A stretch of 64,000 nt of DNA from NCBI GenBank assembly GCA_029688995.1, contig JARULA010000002.1:372001-436000 (forward strand). The letters are read 5' to 3'. The position numbers were made by a program, and so were the translations under genes. Below are positions 1 through 8,186 of the stretch, one piece after another. Source of the DNA: Marinilabiliaceae bacterium ANBcel2. GTDB lineage: Bacteria > Bacteroidota > Bacteroidia > Bacteroidales > Marinilabiliaceae. The notes under the pieces are model-generated. The model was not told where the DNA came from, did not search any database, and saw only the letters and a list, made by a program, of their open reading frames with translations. Positions within the stretch are counted from its first letter, which is position 1. The number at the start of each line of letters is the position of its first letter.

Positions 1-687
1 AAATTTAGATTTTGTTACTGCATCATTAACATTAATTGCAGGAAACAGCAGCTCTCCTTTTTCGAGCATTTTATAGAGTCGGTTAACACCAGTGGTGGTC
101 TCTTCGCTTACTCCTTTAATAGCATCTGCAACTTTTTGCCATCTATTATTATTTTTGTTGTACAAATCTTTAAGAAGTGAGATTAGTTCTCTAAAATCTT
201 CACCTTCTTTATTGTAATCTTTATTTAAGATCTCAGGATTTTTTTCAGCTTCAACTCCTTTATGTATCATCATTGTGGCATCGCCTCCATCATCAACAAT
301 TAAGTCAGGCCCTAATTGGTCTCCAAAATCAAGGGCCCTTTCGGTACACCACCAATACTCAGCAAGCGTTTCTCCCTTCCAGGCAAACACCGGTATTCCT
401 GCTTTTGCAATTGCAGCTGCAGCATGATCCTGCGTTGAGTAGATATTACAACTTGCCCATCTAACCGAAGCTCCCAAAGTAGTAAGAGTTTCAATAAGCA
501 CTGCCGTTTGGACAGTCATATGGAGTGATCCCATAACTTTAGCTCCTTTTAAAGGCTTCTCATCTTCATACTTCTCTCGCAGTGCCATAAGTCCGGGCAT
601 CTCCTTCTCTGCCAGATCTATCTCTTTTCTGCCATAGTCAGCTAAAGAGAGATCCTTTACTTTAAAATCATTATTATTTGCAGTCAT
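1..687 (-). CDS. ahcY: S-adenosylhomocysteinase, N-terminal part (cut by window edge)
   Basis: Hydrolyses S-adenosylhomocysteine to adenosine and homocysteine with bound NAD, keeping the methylation cycle running in the cytosol. I translated 229 residues from the ATG at 687; the frame is open to base 1, so the NAD-binding half and C-terminus lie outside the window (the family is about 430-470 residues). Visible family motifs are SLHMT (54-58), the [15 protein letters not shown] stretch (78-92), DDGGD (132-136) and EETTTGV (195-201), all in the substrate-binding half. It lies 17 bases downstream of ribF on the same strand and probably shares a transcript with prfB and ribF. The identity is secure; only the truncation, which is a window artefact, limits the entry. 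Confidence 0.95.
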   Translation of the reverse strand, partial: MTANNNDFKVKDLSLADYGRKEIDLAEKEMPGLMALREKYEDEKPLKGAKVMGSLHMTVQTAVLIETLTTLGASVRWASCNIYSTQDHAAAAIAKAGIPVFAWKGETLAEYWWCTERALDFGDQLGPDLIVDDGGDATMMIHKGVEAEKNPEILNKDYNKEGEDFRELISLLKDLYNKNNNRWQKVADAIKGVSEETTTGVNRLYKMLEKGELLFPAINVNDAVTKSKF

Positions 688-704
688 ATATTTATCCTTT
701 TTAA

Positions 705-1646
705 TTATACGCTCTGTTTGGTTAAAATTTGACGAATCTCTTTTTCATCTTTTATAAGTTGCTCTTTTAAACTGATGATACTGTTAAACTTCATCTCCTC
801 TCTAACTTTCACAATAAAATGGACCGATATGTATTTTGAGTAGATCTCCTTTTTAAAATCGAGTATGTGAACTTCTAACGACCGGTTATCTATATGGTTG
901 TTGACAGTAGGTCGAATCCCAATATTTGCCATTCCTTTGTAATTCTTCCCTTCAATATTTACATATACTGCATAAACCCCGTCGGGAGGAATAAGTTTAG
1001 CTCTCTCATCAAACTTTATATTTGCTGTTGGGTAGGATATTGTTCTTCCTATTTTTTTTCCCTGGGTCACTTCCCCTGAAACAAAAAAAGGGTATCCGAG
1101 CAGTAGATTTGCCTTTTTTATCTCTCCATTTAAGAGGTGGTTTCTAATTTTTGTTGAGCTAGGTGAGAGTCCGTCAATTGATACATGCTTAAATTGACTA
1201 ACTTCAAAATTATAGTTTATTGAGAGTTCAAGCAGATCTTTAAATGAGATTCCCCCTTTGCCAAATTTATGATTGAACCCGATAATAAGATGATCTGTAT
1301 TTAATTTGTCAATGAGTATCTTTTTAATAAACTGCTCGGCTGATAGTGTTGCCAGTTTTTTAGTGAACGGGATTGTTACAATATGATCAATCCCGCACTC
1401 TTTTATTAATCTGTTCTTCTCTTTTGGAGTTGTTAAAAAGCGCAGACTTTCGGCATCTTTACCAAGAACAATTCGAGGATGTGGCCAAAATGTAAGCACT
1501 ACCGACTCTCTTTTTTTTCTTTTAGCAATTTCACTAACCTTTTGTAATAACGCCTTATGCCCGGGGTGAACTCCGTCGAATGTTCCCATTGTAACAACAG
1601 GCTTATTTATATTGTAAGGGAGATTTTTATCTATAGCTTTTTCCAT
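705..1646 (-). CDS. ribF: Bifunctional riboflavin kinase / FAD synthetase
   Basis: Converts riboflavin to FMN and then FAD. The protein has 313 residues, the usual length. The N-terminal adenylyltransferase domain shows [10 protein letters not shown] (21-30) with the HxGH-type nucleotide site and SSTKIR (163-168). The C-terminal flavokinase domain shows the PTAN motif (206-209) and a DGVYAVYV strand (222-229). The stop of prfB is 3 bases upstream of its start codon, so the two are almost certainly co-transcribed and may be translationally coupled. ribD, an earlier riboflavin enzyme, is elsewhere in the window at 31-32 kb, not in an operon with ribF. Confidence 0.95.
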   Translation of the reverse strand: MEKAIDKNLPYNINKPVVTMGTFDGVHPGHKALLQKVSEIAKRKKRESVVLTFWPHPRIVLGKDAESLRFLTTPKEKNRLIKECGIDHIVTIPFTKKLATLSAEQFIKKILIDKLNTDHLIIGFNHKFGKGGISFKDLLELSINYNFEVSQFKHVSIDGLSPSSTKIRNHLLNGEIKKANLLLGYPFFVSGEVTQGKKIGRTISYPTANIKFDERAKLIPPDGVYAVYVNIEGKNYKGMANIGIRPTVNNHIDNRSLEVHILDFKKEIYSKYISVHFIVKVREEMKFNSIISLKEQLIKDEKEIRQILTKQSV

Positions 1647-1649
1647 TGA

Positions 1650-2757
1650 CTAATTTTTTTTAAAGAGATCATCTCCTCCAAACTCCATAAGGTATGCTTT
1701 AATAAAGCCGTCTATATCTCCGTCCATAACTGCCTGAACATTGCCTGATTCGTATGATGTTCTTACATCCTTGACCATTTTGTAGGGCTGCATTACATAA
1801 GATCTTATTTGTGAACCCCATTCAATCTTTTTCTTTTGAGACTCTATTTTATTCTGTTCCTCCAGTTTTTTTCTCAGCTCAATTTCATATAGTTGAGATT
1901 TTAGCATTCTTAAAGCATTCTCTTTATTATCTCCCTGAGAGCGTGATTCGGTGTTTTCAATTACAATCCCTGTAGGCTCATGTCTCAATCTAACTCCTGT
2001 TTCAACTTTATTCACATTTTGACCGCCGGCTCCGCTCGACCTAAAAGTTTCCCATGTTATATCAGAGGGGTTAATGTCAATATTTATTGTTTCATCTATA
2101 AGGGGGATTACAAATACAGATGTGAAAGAGGTCATTCTCTTGTTGGCGGAGTTAAAAGGAGAAAGTCTTACCAAACGGTGAACTCCATTTTCACTTTTAA
2201 GGTATCCGTAAGCATAATCTCCCTCAAAACGTATTGTTACTGTTTTAATACCCGCTTCTTCTCCTTCTAATATATGATCAACAAAAGTTTTGTAGCCACG
2301 CTTTTCGCCCCATCTGATATACATTCGCATAAGCATTTCGGCCCAGTCCTGACTTTCAGTTCCTCCTGCTCCAGCATTAATTTTAAGTATGGCTCCCATT
2401 TTATCTTCAGGTTTGCGGAGCATGTTTTTTAATTCCAGAGCTTCAATAAGCTTGATAGCTTTTTGCAATGCATTTTCTACCTCATCTCCCGAGGCTTCCG
2501 ACTCTTTGGCAAACTCGTTTAAAACCTCAAGCTCTTCAATAGCGTTTTTTACATCTTTGTAGTCATTAACCCAGCTTTTTAGATCTCTAAGCTTTTTCAT
2601 CTGTTTTTCAGCTTTTTCAGGATCATTCCAAAAGTCTGGTGCTTGAGCTCTTAACTCTTCCTCCTCAATTTCAGCACTCTTTTTATCAATGTCAAAGATA
2701 CCTCCTTAACGCAAGCTCGCGTCCGTGTAGTTCTTTTATCTGTTCAGATGTTACCAT
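1650..2757 (-). CDS. prfB: Peptide chain release factor 2, read through a programmed +1 frameshift
   Basis: Terminates translation at UGA and UAA. A plain ORF search gives only 316 residues from an internal ATG at 2600, which lacks the normal N-terminus. I read a short upstream frame from ATG 2757: 21 codons ending ...TAT CTT, then an in-frame TGA at 2694-2692. Slipping +1 on CTT gives GAC (2693-2691), and the frame then continues open into the main ORF. The product is about 368 residues, normal for RF2. An AGGAGG sequence at 2706-2701 sits 3 bases before CTT, the classic stimulator. The SPF stop-codon recognition motif falls at about 199-201 and GGQ at about 244-246 of the full protein. PrmC, which methylates the GGQ glutamine, is encoded at 32.2 kb. 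The frameshift autoregulates RF2 level in known examples. Confidence 0.95.
2691..2706 (-). promoter_or_regulatory. RF2 programmed +1 frameshift site
   Basis: Read on the minus strand: AGGAGG (2706-2701), TAT (2700-2698), CTT (2697-2695), TGA (2694-2692), C (2691). This matches the established RF2 recoding site: a Shine-Dalgarno-like element three bases before a slippery CUU followed by the poor-context stop UGAC. Low RF2 lets the ribosome slip +1; high RF2 terminates at codon 22. The AGGAGG is notable because genes of this phylum seldom use Shine-Dalgarno sequences for initiation. Confidence 0.93.
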
Positions 2758-2781
2758 GTTTATCTCTATTATATTAAAGAG

Positions 2782-2789
2782 CAAAGATA
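2782..2789 (-). promoter_or_regulatory. Bacteroidota -7 promoter element of prfB
   Basis: TATCTTTG on the minus strand matches TAnnTTTG exactly and ends 24 bases before the ATG at 2757. It therefore supports that upstream start over the internal ATG at 2600. I see no TTG at the ideal -33 spacing, so the element is a half match. Confidence 0.5.
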
Positions 2790-2813
2790 CTAAAAAACCG
2801 ATGATCTTTCCCT

Positions 2814-2889
2814 AAAAAAAAGACAGGTTTAAACTTGTATATTTTGATTTTGGCACCCCCAGTGAGGGTATGGTGTTAGCTGAACCTGT
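2814..2889 (-). other. Structured element, possible small RNA, direction uncertain
   Basis: A 9-pair outer stem (2823-2831 with 2881-2889) encloses a second hairpin: GGCACCCCC (2852-2860), loop AGTGA, GGG (2866-2868), a 3-base bulge, GGTGTT (2872-2877). On the minus strand the outer stem is followed directly by eight T (2821-2814), like an intrinsic terminator. On the plus strand the tRNA-His terminator hairpin lies 27 bases downstream. No good promoter is visible in either direction. The element sits between tRNA-His and prfB and does not match any RNA family I can recognise; SRP RNA and the TPP riboswitch were considered and rejected. Confidence 0.35.
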
Positions 2890-2915
2890 TGAAGGGAGAT
2901 TTATTTGGACATTAA

Positions 2916-2950
2916 AAAAGCAGTTCTTTAATAAGTAAAGAACTGCTTTT
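2916..2950. terminator. Bidirectional intrinsic terminator after tRNA-His
   Basis: A perfect 15-pair stem (2916-2930 with 2936-2950) closes a 5-base ATAAG loop. The A-run and T-run flanks give a U tract in both directions. On the minus strand it directly follows tRNA-His, which it most likely terminates. Confidence 0.8.
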
Positions 2951-2956
2951 TAGAAG

Positions 2957-3031
2957 GGTGAAAGACCGGATTCGAACCGGCGACTTCCAGAACCACAATC
3001 TGGCGCTCTAACCAGCTGAGCTACAATCACC
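2957..3031 (-). tRNA. tRNA-His (GTG)
   Basis: Cloverleaf read on the minus strand: 8-base acceptor arm with the extra 5' G (G-1) opposite a C discriminator, as expected for tRNA-His; D arm GCTC/GAGC; anticodon stem CCAGA/TCTGG with loop TTGTGGT and anticodon GTG; T arm with TTCGAAT. CCA is not encoded. Two adjacent acceptor positions (5-68 and 6-67) are U-U mismatches, which is unusual but leaves the flanking pairs intact. Confidence 0.93.
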
Positions 3032-3045
3032 ATTTTAAAACGATG

Positions 3046-3077
3046 CAAATATAAAATTTTTTATTCTATTTTTGCAA
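3046..3077 (-). promoter_or_regulatory. Bacteroidota promoter of tRNA-His
   Basis: On the minus strand TTG (3077-3075) is followed after 21 bases by TATATTTG (3053-3046), a full match to the TTG / TAnnTTTG promoter. It ends 14 bases before the mature tRNA 5' end. Confidence 0.75.
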
Positions 3078-3222
3078 ATTAATTATACCTATTAACGATA
3101 ATAAAACAACTTTTACTTTTTTTGATTGGTTAGGTTGTTTTATAAATGATTTATACTCATGGATGTTGCACTAAATTGCAATATGAGATCGATATTACAA
3201 AAATTTTCTTTTAAGTTTGACT

Positions 3223-3912
3223 ATGAAATTTTATTTATATGATAAGGAGCTCGATTGCAAATTGAAGATGGTGCAGGCCAGAATTAGACAGCTTATGAAT
3301 GGTGATACTGCAGAGAAGATCAATCTTGCAAACATGAGATATGATAAGGTTTATGGTGTATCTTTAGTCCATTTAAGAAAACTTGCTGATGACCTTAAAA
3401 GAGATGGAGATGGTTTAAATGAATTGGCTGAGCGATTATGGTTTATGAATGTTCGTGAGACGATGATTATTGCTTCATTAATTGTTAGAGGGGATAAGTT
3501 AAACGATAGGGATATTATAAACTGGAGTGGTAATATTTTTAACAGAGAGTTGGCTGAGCAGTTTGCATTTAATCTGCTTGGACGCAGAGAGGACTCAACA
3601 GGGATAATTGAGAAGCTTTTTTATGGTGAAGGTTGTTGGGTTAAATATTGCGCTTTAATGTCTTTGGGGTGGCAATTTCGTTTTACCAAAGATGATAACA
3701 CTCAATTTTTTGTTGATAATATTGATCTTGTCGAAGACTTTGCAGATGATAAACTATTGGTTAATGCTGTAGTGCAGCTGTTTAAAATGGCTGGTCGTTA
3801 TGGTGGGTTAAAAAAAAATGTTGAAGATATTGCCTTAAGATGGAGAAGGAGTGACAAATTTGAGTTGAACAGATGGGGAGAGGAGATTTTATTTGAGTTG
3901 GAGTATATGTAG
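3223..3912 (+). CDS. DNA alkylation repair (AlkD-like) HEAT-repeat protein
   Basis: Resembles the AlkC/AlkD DNA alkylation repair family, helical-repeat proteins that bind DNA; AlkD members are glycosylases for bulky or positively charged alkylated bases. I chose the ATG at 3223 over the TTG two codons upstream, giving 229 residues, typical for the family. What I see is an all-helical protein with a basic, aromatic-rich surface (for example WFMNVRETMIIASLIV, then VKYCALMSLGWQF) and no signal peptide or membrane segment. I cannot assign a catalytic aspartate with certainty, so it may be a non-enzymatic relative. It lies 24 bases upstream of the next plus-strand gene and is likely co-transcribed with it. 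Confidence 0.65.
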   Translation: MKFYLYDKELDCKLKMVQARIRQLMNGDTAEKINLANMRYDKVYGVSLVHLRKLADDLKRDGDGLNELAERLWFMNVRETMIIASLIVRGDKLNDRDIINWSGNIFNRELAEQFAFNLLGRREDSTGIIEKLFYGEGCWVKYCALMSLGWQFRFTKDDNTQFFVDNIDLVEDFADDKLLVNAVVQLFKMAGRYGGLKKNVEDIALRWRRSDKFELNRWGEEILFELEYM

Positions 3913-3936
3913 TTTAAATGTTGAAACCTATATATT

Positions 3937-5115
3937 ATGGAGATACTTTCAGTTAAGGATGAGAAGAGTCGTAGAATGTTTCTGGATGTTGTAGAACGTA
4001 TTTACAAAGATGATGACTCTTATATTCGTCCTTTAGATGTTCAAATTGAAGAGATTTTTGATCCCTCTGCAAATGACTATTTTTCTCATGGTGAGGCGGA
4101 GAGGTTTGTACTTATAGATGATGATGGTCTTCCTGCAGGCAGAGTTGCAGTGTTTATTAATCGCAAAAAAGCATGGAATTACAGTCAGCCTACCGGTGGG
4201 TTTGGTTTTTTTGAATCTATTGAGGATAAGAGTGTTGCATTTTCTCTTTTTAATAGGGCCAAGGAGTGGCTTTCGAAAAGAGGTATGGAGGCTATGGACG
4301 GACCAATAAATTTTGGTGAGAATGACACTTTTTGGGGTTTGCTTGTAGAGGGTTTCACGCCTCCTGCATTTGGTATGAATTATAATCCCCCTTACTATAA
4401 AGATTTTTTTGAAGAGTATGGGTTTGGTGAATATTATGAGCAGTTGACAAATCATCTTAATTTGCAAAAGAAGTTTCCAGAAAGGTTTTGGCGTGTTGCC
4501 GAAAGAGTTATCTCTCGTGAAGGATACTCCTTTACACACTTTAAAAAAAGTGAGTCAGAAAAGTTTGTAAAAGACTTTGTTGAGATTTATAATGAAGCGT
4601 GGCAGTATCACGAGGGGTTTGCTCCTATGGATGGCGATACTTTAAGAAAAACTTTGCGAGAAACTGCATCTTTTATGGAAGAGGAGCTCATATGGTTTGC
4701 ATATTATAGAGATGAGCCAATTGGTTTTATAGTTCTTTTCCCAGATATAAATATGATAATAAGACACTTTAACGGCAAATTTAATCTTTTTAATAAGTTA
4801 AGGTTTCTCTATTATAAATGGAGAAAAGAGATGAGCAGGGCACGTGTTGTTATTTTAGGTGTTAAAACATCATTTCAGCGTTTGGGCATTGAGTCGGGCA
4901 TTTTGTATCATTTGAATAATGCTGTTGCAAAAAAAGCTTATCTTAAAGAGGTGGAATTGTCTTGGGTAGGTGATTTTAATCCAAAGATGCGAGCTTTGCT
5001 AAGGGCTACGGAGGCCGATTTTGGGAAAAGGCATATCACTTATCGATATCTCTTTAATAGTAAAGGAGAAGGGGTGAAGCGTGCTGCAAGTATACCTGTT
5101 GATGTTAAACAGTAG
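3937..5115 (+). CDS. Large GNAT-type acetyltransferase-like protein
   Basis: 392 residues, cytosolic, no signal peptide or membrane segment. It belongs to a family of about 390-residue proteins often annotated GNAT N-acetyltransferase in Bacteroidota. The N-terminal half carries a GNAT-like strand pattern (FVLIDDDGLPAGRVAVFINR, then GGFGFFES). The C-terminal half contains a second such region (PIGFIVLFPDI; RVVILGVKTSFQRLGIESGIL, where the QRLGIESG stretch resembles the acetyl-CoA binding loop). The motif MNYNPPYYKDFFEEYGF in the middle is typical of the family. The acceptor substrate is unknown. The gene ends just before the rpmE2 promoter and has no obvious terminator of its own. Confidence 0.65.
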   Translation: MEILSVKDEKSRRMFLDVVERIYKDDDSYIRPLDVQIEEIFDPSANDYFSHGEAERFVLIDDDGLPAGRVAVFINRKKAWNYSQPTGGFGFFESIEDKSVAFSLFNRAKEWLSKRGMEAMDGPINFGENDTFWGLLVEGFTPPAFGMNYNPPYYKDFFEEYGFGEYYEQLTNHLNLQKKFPERFWRVAERVISREGYSFTHFKKSESEKFVKDFVEIYNEAWQYHEGFAPMDGDTLRKTLRETASFMEEELIWFAYYRDEPIGFIVLFPDINMIIRHFNGKFNLFNKLRFLYYKWRKEMSRARVVILGVKTSFQRLGIESGILYHLNNAVAKKAYLKEVELSWVGDFNPKMRALLRATEADFGKRHITYRYLFNSKGEGVKRAASIPVDVKQ

Positions 5116-5142
5116 TTATCTAATCACTTAATTGTAAAAATG

Positions 5143-5174
5143 TTTGGTTGTTATAGAGCTTCTTTTTAACTTTG
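5143..5174 (+). promoter_or_regulatory. Bacteroidota promoter of rpmE2
   Basis: TTG (5144-5146), a 20-base spacer, then TAACTTTG (5167-5174). This is a full match to the phylum's housekeeping promoter and predicts transcription from about 5180, giving a leader of roughly 95 bases that contains the hairpin at 5214-5250. Confidence 0.8.
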
Positions 5175-5213
5175 CAAACCGTTTTGGGATAGAAGTTGTA
5201 TAAATAGAAATTA

Positions 5214-5250
5214 GTCTCCGAAACATCAAATATCCCTGATGCCCGGAGAC
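5214..5250 (+). promoter_or_regulatory. Hairpin in the rpmE2 leader, candidate L31 autoregulatory site
   Basis: GTCTCCG (5214-5220) pairs with CGGAGAC (5244-5250), and inside it CATCA (5224-5228) pairs with TGATG (5237-5241), separated by an AAA/CC internal loop. The hairpin lies between promoter and start codon. Ribosomal protein genes often carry such leader structures as binding sites for their own product; that role here is inference from position and shape only. Confidence 0.45.
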
Positions 5251-5275
5251 AAAACAAAACATTAATAATAGAACC

Positions 5276-5539
5276 ATGAAAAAGGGAATTCATCCGGATA
5301 ATTATCGTTTAGTTGCATTTAAGGATATGTCAAACGGTGATACTTTTATAACTCGTTCAGCTGCTCCTGCCAAGGATAAAGAGACAATTGACGGAGTAGA
5401 GTATCCATTAATTAAACTTGAGATTTCAAGTAGTTCGCATCCTTTTTATACCGGAAAAATGAAACTTGTTGATACTGCAGGACGCGTTGATAAGTTTAGA
5501 AATCGTTATAAGAAGCATTACGACAATAAAGCAAAATAG
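5276..5539 (+). CDS. rpmE2: 50S ribosomal protein L31, type B
   Basis: Component of the large ribosomal subunit near the subunit bridge. 87 residues, starting [10 protein letters not shown], with the [10 protein letters not shown] segment and [12 protein letters not shown] tail typical of type B L31. The zinc-binding CxxC pairs of the type A form are absent, so this is the zinc-independent variant; no type A copy occurs in this window. It is a single-gene unit: strong upstream promoter, structured leader, and an intrinsic terminator 27 bases after the stop. Confidence 0.95.
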   Translation: MKKGIHPDNYRLVAFKDMSNGDTFITRSAAPAKDKETIDGVEYPLIKLEISSSSHPFYTGKMKLVDTAGRVDKFRNRYKKHYDNKAK

Positions 5540-5565
5540 ATATTTCTATTTTTTGTTAAGATATT

Positions 5566-5599
5566 AAAGGGCTTCGGAATTAATTCCGAAGCCCTTTTT
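5566..5599 (+). terminator. Intrinsic terminator of rpmE2
   Basis: A perfect inverted repeat (arm AAAGGGCTTCGGAATT at 5566-5581, its complement at 5582-5597) ending in a T run at 5595-5599. It separates rpmE2 from the lon promoter that begins 15 bases later. Confidence 0.88.
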
Positions 5600-5613
5600 A
5601 GTTAAAAAAAGGC

Positions 5614-5628
5614 TGGCACGGCTATTGC
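5614..5628 (+). promoter_or_regulatory. Sigma-54 (RpoN) promoter of lon
   Basis: TGGCAC (5614-5619), exactly five bases, TTGC (5625-5628): a perfect match to the -24/-12 sigma-54 consensus. It lies in the gap between the rpmE2 terminator and lon. It predicts a start near 5640 and dependence on RpoN plus an enhancer-binding AAA+ activator; no such activator gene is in the window. I found no second perfect TGGCAC-N5-TTGC match in the window by eye. Confidence 0.75.
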
Positions 5629-5652
5629 CTGTATAGTTATCTGAAAAAAGAA

Positions 5653-8115
5653 ATGTTGATTAATGACAATTTGACATATATAGTTATGGATAATATTAAA
5701 ATTTCATATAAAGGATTAGGTATGAGTGAATACATGGAGTCAGATGCAGAGTTTATACCAATTGTAGAGGATGATGATTATCAACAAAGTGTAGATGATG
5801 ATATAATACCCCAGGAGTTACCGCTTTTGCCATTACGCAATACAGTGCTTTTCCCCGGAGTTATAGTTCCTATATCCATAGGACGCGAGAAATCTCTTAA
5901 GCTTGTAAAAGATGTTCAAAAAAATAAAGGGTTTTTAGGCGGAGTTGCTCAAAAAGATCATAAGGTTGAAGAGCCCGGTCCTGATGATTTATATAAGGTT
6001 GGTACAGTTGCCAAGGTTGTTAAGGTGTTGGAGATGCCGGATGGTTCAACCTCGGTGATTATTCAAGGTCGTAAAAGATTTAGGTGGAGTGATATTGTTG
6101 AGACTGATCCTTATTATAAGGCTAAAGTTGAGGTTGTAGAGGATATTGTTCCTGGAGATGATGAGAAGCGTGAGTTTGAGGCTGTTGTTGGAAGTCTTAA
6201 AGATCTTGCATTACGTATAATTAAGAGTTCCACCAACATTCCTCAGGAGGCATCGTTTGCAATAAAAAATATAAATAACTCCTCTTTTTTGATTAATTAT
6301 ATTGGATCTAATTCTGATATTAAAACTGCCGAAAAGCAGAGGATTTTGGAAAAAGATTCGGTTAAAGAGCGCGGACTTGCCCTTGTAGAACATTTGGTGC
6401 GTGAAGTGCAGCTTCTTGAGATTAAGAATGATATCCAGTCAAAAGTTAAAAAGGATATGGATCAGCAGCAGAGGGAGTATTTGTTGCAGCAGCAGATGAA
6501 GACGATTCAAAATGAGCTGGGTGCAAGTCCGGTTGAACAGGAAGCTAAAGAGATGGAGGAGGCTGCTAAAGAGAAGAAGTGGGGAGAAGAAGTTGAAAAG
6601 GTCTTTTTTAAGGAGCTGGACAAATTGCGTCGTTTAAATCCTGCTTCGGGGGAGTATTCGGTTCAGCATAACTATCTTCAAACAATGCTCGATATCCCGT
6701 GGAATGAGTTTACCAAAGATAATTTTGACCTTAAAAGAGCTCAAAAAATATTGGATCGTGATCACTATGGTATGGAAAAGGTTAAAGAGAGAATATTGGA
6801 GCATTTAGCTGTTCTTAAACTCAAGGGCGATTTAAAATCTCCGATTATTTGTCTCTACGGACCTCCCGGTGTTGGAAAAACTTCTCTTGGCAGGTCTGTT
6901 GCTGAAGCCTTAGGGCGTCAATATGTCAGAATGTCGCTTGGAGGAATACATGATGAGTCAGAAATAAGAGGGCATAGAAAAACTTACGTTGGAGCTATGC
7001 CTGGAAGAGTTATTCAGAATATGAAAAAAGCGGGATCTTCTAATCCTGTTTTTATTTTGGATGAGGTTGATAAAATGAGTAGCAGCTTTCATGGCGATCC
7101 TGCCTCTGCGTTACTTGAAGTTTTGGATCCTGAACAGAACAGCACTTTTCATGATAATTTTTTGGAAGTTGATTTTGATCTCTCTAAAGTGATGTTTATA
7201 GCTACAGCAAATACATTGTCATCCATATCTGCGCCTCTTCTCGATCGTATGGAGCTAATTGATGTTACCGGATATATTCTTGAAGAGAAGATTGAGATAG
7301 CTAAGCGCCACCTTATTCCTCAACAGATGGAGGCTCATGGTATTGAAAAGGGGACGGTTACTTTGAGCAAAAAAGTTTTGGGCTATATGATTGAACGTTA
7401 CACTCGTGAATCGGGTGTTCGAGAGTTGAATAAGGTTTTGGCCAGATTTTATAGAAAGATTGCTCTTAAAATTGCTTCGGGATTTAAGGTTAAAAAGAGT
7501 GTCTCTATGGCAGATTTACGAGAGCTTCTGGGAGTAGAAAAGTATAGTAAAGATACATGGGAGAAAAATGCTGTTAACGGTGTTGTTACCGGTTTGGCAT
7601 GGACTGCTGCAGGTGGTGAGATTCTTTTTATTGAAAGCAGTTTAAGCAAAGGGAAAGGTAATCTTACACTTACAGGTAATCTGGGTGATGTAATGAAAGA
7701 GTCGGCTAAGCTGGCCCTTGAAATTGTAAAGGCGCATGCCTCTGATCTTGGTATTGAACAGGAGATGTTCGAGGAGAATAATGTTCATCTTCATGTTCCT
7801 GCGGGTGCGATACCTAAGGATGGCCCCTCTGCAGGGATAACAATGGTCTCTTCATTAGTCTCAATTTATACGGGTCGTAAGGTGAAGCCCAGAGTTGCAA
7901 TGACAGGGGAGATAACATTAAGAGGGAAGGTGTTGCCTGTTGGAGGTATAAAGGAGAAAATACTTGCAGCTAAGCGTGCCGGAATTAATGACGTTGTTCT
8001 CTCTGCCGAGAATAAAAAGGATGTAGATGAGATTCAGAGCATATATGTAAAAGGATTAAATTTCCATTACGTTGAAACAATAATGGAGATTATTGATATA
8101 GCTCTTGAAAAGTAG
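5653..8115 (+). CDS. lon: Lon ATP-dependent protease
   Basis: Cytosolic AAA+ serine protease degrading misfolded and regulatory proteins. It has 820 residues from ATG 5653; ATGs at 5686 and 5722 are also in frame, and since transcription probably starts near 5640 any of them is possible. Order: N-terminal LON substrate domain (from [14 protein letters not shown]), coiled-coil region with a QQQ-rich helix, AAA+ module with Walker [10 protein letters not shown] and Walker [10 protein letters not shown], then the protease domain with KDGPSAG, Ser726, and GGIKEK, Lys769, the catalytic dyad at the usual 43-residue spacing. It is preceded by a perfect sigma-54 promoter, which is not the usual heat-shock control known for lon in other bacteria. 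Confidence 0.96.
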   Translation: MLINDNLTYIVMDNIKISYKGLGMSEYMESDAEFIPIVEDDDYQQSVDDDIIPQELPLLPLRNTVLFPGVIVPISIGREKSLKLVKDVQKNKGFLGGVAQKDHKVEEPGPDDLYKVGTVAKVVKVLEMPDGSTSVIIQGRKRFRWSDIVETDPYYKAKVEVVEDIVPGDDEKREFEAVVGSLKDLALRIIKSSTNIPQEASFAIKNINNSSFLINYIGSNSDIKTAEKQRILEKDSVKERGLALVEHLVREVQLLEIKNDIQSKVKKDMDQQQREYLLQQQMKTIQNELGASPVEQEAKEMEEAAKEKKWGEEVEKVFFKELDKLRRLNPASGEYSVQHNYLQTMLDIPWNEFTKDNFDLKRAQKILDRDHYGMEKVKERILEHLAVLKLKGDLKSPIICLYGPPGVGKTSLGRSVAEALGRQYVRMSLGGIHDESEIRGHRKTYVGAMPGRVIQNMKKAGSSNPVFILDEVDKMSSSFHGDPASALLEVLDPEQNSTFHDNFLEVDFDLSKVMFIATANTLSSISAPLLDRMELIDVTGYILEEKIEIAKRHLIPQQMEAHGIEKGTVTLSKKVLGYMIERYTRESGVRELNKVLARFYRKIALKIASGFKVKKSVSMADLRELLGVEKYSKDTWEKNAVNGVVTGLAWTAAGGEILFIESSLSKGKGNLTLTGNLGDVMKESAKLALEIVKAHASDLGIEQEMFEENNVHLHVPAGAIPKDGPSAGITMVSSLVSIYTGRKVKPRVAMTGEITLRGKVLPVGGIKEKILAAKRAGINDVVLSAENKKDVDEIQSIYVKGLNFHYVETIMEIIDIALEK

Positions 8116-8140
8116 TGTTATAAAAAGTATTATATAGATT

Positions 8141-8186
8141 AAAATGGAGCTTATCTATTTTGTAAAATAGTGATAAGCTCCATTTT
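8141..8186. terminator. Shared terminator hairpin between lon and the convergent ADP-ribosylglycohydrolase gene
   Basis: AAAATGGAGCTTATC (8141-8155) pairs with 8172-8186 and the stem continues inward through TATTTT/AAAATA, about 21 pairs with a small bulge. A T-rich stretch follows on the plus strand, so it can terminate lon. The distal arm lies inside the last codons of the minus-strand gene ending at 8155, so it is coding and regulatory at once. Confidence 0.75.

Noticed and set aside
2600-2600. ATG at 2600 as the start of prfB.
   Set aside because: It would remove the first 52 residues; the upstream frame with a canonical frameshift site explains the protein better.
2823-2905. The plus-strand stretch containing GAACCTG and GAAGGGA looked like part of a TPP riboswitch, or a small SRP RNA.
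   Set aside because: The rest of the TPP core (GGGGTGC, CTGAGA, the GCCAGCG-like loop) is absent and no thi gene follows. The SRP loop GGAAG...AGCA is also missing.
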